From Treponema sp. (GTDB lineage Bacteria; Spirochaetota; Spirochaetia; Treponematales; Treponemataceae), in assembly GCA_024691265.1 (NCBI GenBank), contig JAILNT010000326.1, positions 1 through 6,840 of the forward strand: a stretch of DNA of 6,840 nucleotides. Direction: 5' to 3'. The translations under genes were made by a program, and so were the position numbers. Under the pieces are notes generated by a model. It saw only the letters and a program-made list of their open reading frames with translations, searched no databases and was not told the DNA's origin. Below, piece by piece: positions 5,157-6,840 of the stretch (position 1 is its first letter; the number at the start of each line of letters is the position of its first letter).

Positions 5157-6723
5157 TTCACCTTTTGGTTATGAAGGCTCATTAGTTTCAGTTGAAGTAG
5201 ATTTAAGAAGAGGTATCCCCGCTATAGATTTAGTGGGACTTGCGGACGGTGCTGTAAAAGAATCACGGGAAAGAATGAGGTCGGCAATAAGAAATTCTGG
5301 TTTGGAATTTCCAAGTGAAAGAGTTCTTATAAGCCTTTCTCCTGCAGATTTAAAAAAAGAGGGTGCAGGCTTTGACCTTGCAATAGCACTTGCTGTTCTT
5401 GATGCAAAATTACACCTTGATAAAAAAGATGACGAAGAAGAAAAAATCGAAATAAATGAAATGCTTGTAATGGGCGAATTAGACCTTGCAGGCAATGTAA
5501 AAGCTGTTAGAGGCATACAGGCTGCAGTATCTACCGCATTTGATGCAGGAATATCCTATTGCATAGTACCAGAAGCAAACAGAGAAGAAGCAAAGCAAAT
5601 AAAAGGAATGAAAATTTTTGCCTGTGGAAATCTCTTAGATGCCCTAAATGCAATGATTACAGGAAAAAAATTTGAAATTGCAACTGCAAATTCTAAAACA
5701 CAAGAACTAAAAAATGGATTTGAAGAAATAAACGGAATTATCTTTCCGCCTGTCGATGAAGAAAATAATATAGAAAATGTAGTTGGGCAGAAAGAATTGA
5801 TAAGAGGCTTAGAAATTGCAGCAGCAGGAGGTCATAATGTCATAGCATTTGGAGCTCCTGGTTGTGGAAAAACTTTGGCATTACAAAGATTTCCTTGTTT
5901 ACTACCAACACTTACAGAAGAAGAATCCTTAAAAGTCACAAGAATATATTCAATTGCAGGTCTTTTAGCTCCTGATAAATCACTTATACAAATAGCTCCA
6001 TTTAGAGCACCTCATCAAACAGCTTCTATAGAAGGAATGTGTGGAGGAGGACCAAGATGTACACCTGGCGAAATATCTCTTGCCCAAAATGGTGTTTTAT
6101 TTCTTGATGAAGCATCTCAATTTAAAAGCTCTGTACTACAAATGCTTAGAGTTCCCCTTGAATGTGGAAGTATAACATTAAGCAGGGCAGGTCGTTCAAC
6201 AGTATACCCGGCACAATTCCAGCTTCTTATTGCAACAAATCCTTGTCCATGTGGAAATTTTGGTTCAAAAGAAAAGCTGTGTCTTTGTAGTGCTCATTCT
6301 ATAGAACAGTATTGGAAAAAATTTTCTGCACCACTACTAGATAGAATTGATATTCGTGTTCATGTAGATCACCCATCAATTACAGAAAACCCAGATTATA
6401 AAGCTGACTTACATGAATTAAGAAAAAAAATTGCAACAGCAACTTATATACAACGAGAGAGACAAGGCAAAAAAAATGCTAGGCTTACAGCACAAGAAAT
6501 ATCAAAATATTGCATAGCAGAAAAATCTGCAAAAGAACTTTTAGCAGAAGCTGTAGAAAAATATGGAATGTCACCAAGAAGTACAAGCAGCTGCTTAAAA
6601 CTCGCAAGAACTATAGCAGATATGGAAGCTATCCAAAAAATAGGACTAGTTCAAATGGAAGAAGCTATAAAATATAGAAAAACAGCACTAGGGCTAGGAA
6701 ATAGCATTCAAAACCTTATGTAA
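5140..6723 (+). CDS. comM: ComM/YifB family branch-migration ATPase (Mg-chelatase-like)
   Basis: ComM is a hexameric AAA+ helicase that promotes branch migration during integration of DNA by homologous recombination, best shown in natural transformation. The 527-residue product has an N-terminal Lon-like ChlI domain (about 1-180, with VGLADGAVKESRERMRSA and GELDLAGNVKAV at 112-122). The Mg-chelatase AAA+ core follows, with Walker A GAPGCGKT (238-245) and Walker B GVLFLDEA (318-325). Next come the family cysteine cluster NPCPCG (Cys369, Cys371) with LCLC (Cys381, Cys383), and PLLDRID with Arg402. A C-terminal helical domain completes it. An upstream in-frame ATG at 5119 exists, but GGAGGA at 5125-5130 lies 9 nt before 5140, and MHIFSFSPFGYEG fits the usual N-terminus, so 5140 is chosen. 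The last 59 nt of the gene are duplicated in the terminal inverted repeat. Confidence 0.94.
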   Translation: MHIFSFSPFGYEGSLVSVEVDLRRGIPAIDLVGLADGAVKESRERMRSAIRNSGLEFPSERVLISLSPADLKKEGAGFDLAIALAVLDAKLHLDKKDDEEEKIEINEMLVMGELDLAGNVKAVRGIQAAVSTAFDAGISYCIVPEANREEAKQIKGMKIFACGNLLDALNAMITGKKFEIATANSKTQELKNGFEEINGIIFPPVDEENNIENVVGQKELIRGLEIAAAGGHNVIAFGAPGCGKTLALQRFPCLLPTLTEEESLKVTRIYSIAGLLAPDKSLIQIAPFRAPHQTASIEGMCGGGPRCTPGEISLAQNGVLFLDEASQFKSSVLQMLRVPLECGSITLSRAGRSTVYPAQFQLLIATNPCPCGNFGSKEKLCLCSAHSIEQYWKKFSAPLLDRIDIRVHVDHPSITENPDYKADLHELRKKIATATYIQRERQGKKNARLTAQEISKYCIAEKSAKELLAEAVEKYGMSPRSTSSCLKLARTIADMEAIQKIGLVQMEEAIKYRKTALGLGNSIQNLM

Positions 6724-6840
6724 AATAAAAAAGTCCTTGAGAATGTTTTATGTAATAACTTTTTTCAAGGACTTTTTTATTTTACATAAGGTTTTGAATG
6801 CTATTTCCTAGCCCTAGTGCTGTTTTTCTATATTTTATAG
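6665..6840. repeat. Terminal inverted repeat, 76-bp perfect arms (probable fold-back artefact)
   Basis: Bases 6665-6740 and 6765-6840 are exact reverse complements around a 24-nt loop (6741-6764). The inner 14 bp of the stem look like a normal rho-independent terminator. The outer part copies comM coding sequence, including its stop codon, in reverse. A natural terminator has no reason to extend as a perfect palindrome into the preceding gene. The likely explanation is self-priming on the terminator hairpin followed by copying back along the same strand. Genuine sequence probably ends near 6778 or earlier. Confidence 0.93.
6727..6778 (+). terminator. Probable intrinsic terminator after comM
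   Basis: AAAAAAGTCCTTGA (6727-6740) pairs perfectly with TCAAGGACTTTTTT (6765-6778) around a 24-nt AT-rich loop, and the 3' arm ends in six T. It starts 3 nt after the comM stop codon. The layout is that of an intrinsic terminator with an A-tract and a U-tract. Because it lies at the axis of the terminal fold-back, its 3' arm could itself be partly artefactual, which lowers confidence. Confidence 0.65.

Noticed and set aside
1..6840. A linear replicon with hairpin telomeres, suggested by inverted repeats at both ends and the spirochaete affiliation.
   Set aside because: The two ends are unrelated to each other, the arms contain interior coding sequence, and a 6.8-kb replicon carrying single-copy core genes such as era and radA is not plausible.

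Overview
The window looks like a short stretch of core bacterial chromosome, most likely from a Treponema-like spirochaete. The bias is clearly AT-rich, the genes are tightly packed on the plus strand, and the Era P-loop reads GRPSAGKST where most bacteria have GRPNVGKST, a form I associate with spirochaetal Era. The genus is an inference from protein style; no marker gene was searched. I see no insertion sequence, CRISPR array, prophage or defence island.

Layout from left to right. (1) The first 92 bases are an exact reverse-complement copy of bases 199-290. They are probably a fold-back artefact, so genuine sequence seems to start near base 93. (2) A 5'-truncated membrane-anchored NusG domain II protein (94-423), then radA (445-1887) and era (1912-2865) run as one tight cluster. 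They end in a strong hairpin (2875-2912) that also terminates a convergent tRNA-Thr(CGU) on the minus strand (2913-2985). (3) Two divergent sigma-70-like promoters lie back to back at 2996-3065. One drives the tRNA and the other drives a 78-residue protein of unknown function (3089-3325). (4) A transaldolase of the small TalC/FSA-like type (3417-4136) has its own promoter candidate and terminator. (5) A PHP-domain phosphoesterase related to YciV/TrpH (RNase AM) spans 4229-5074. (6) comM/yifB (start re-assigned to 5140, ends 6723) has its ribosome binding site and start codon in the loop of an 11-bp hairpin. (7) After its terminator, the last 76 bases are again an exact reverse-complement copy of sequence just upstream.

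Functionally, RadA and ComM are both ring-forming ATPases for branch migration in recombination, and both carry Lon-like domains. Era and the YciV-type PHP enzyme both belong to families that act in rRNA maturation or ribosome assembly. Transaldolase belongs to central carbon metabolism. The gene content is ordinary. The observations most worth a second look are the fold-backs at both ends, the likely leaderless start of era, the divergent promoter pair, the small unknown protein, the hairpin around the comM start, and the RadA insertion. I found no convincing new multi-gene system.
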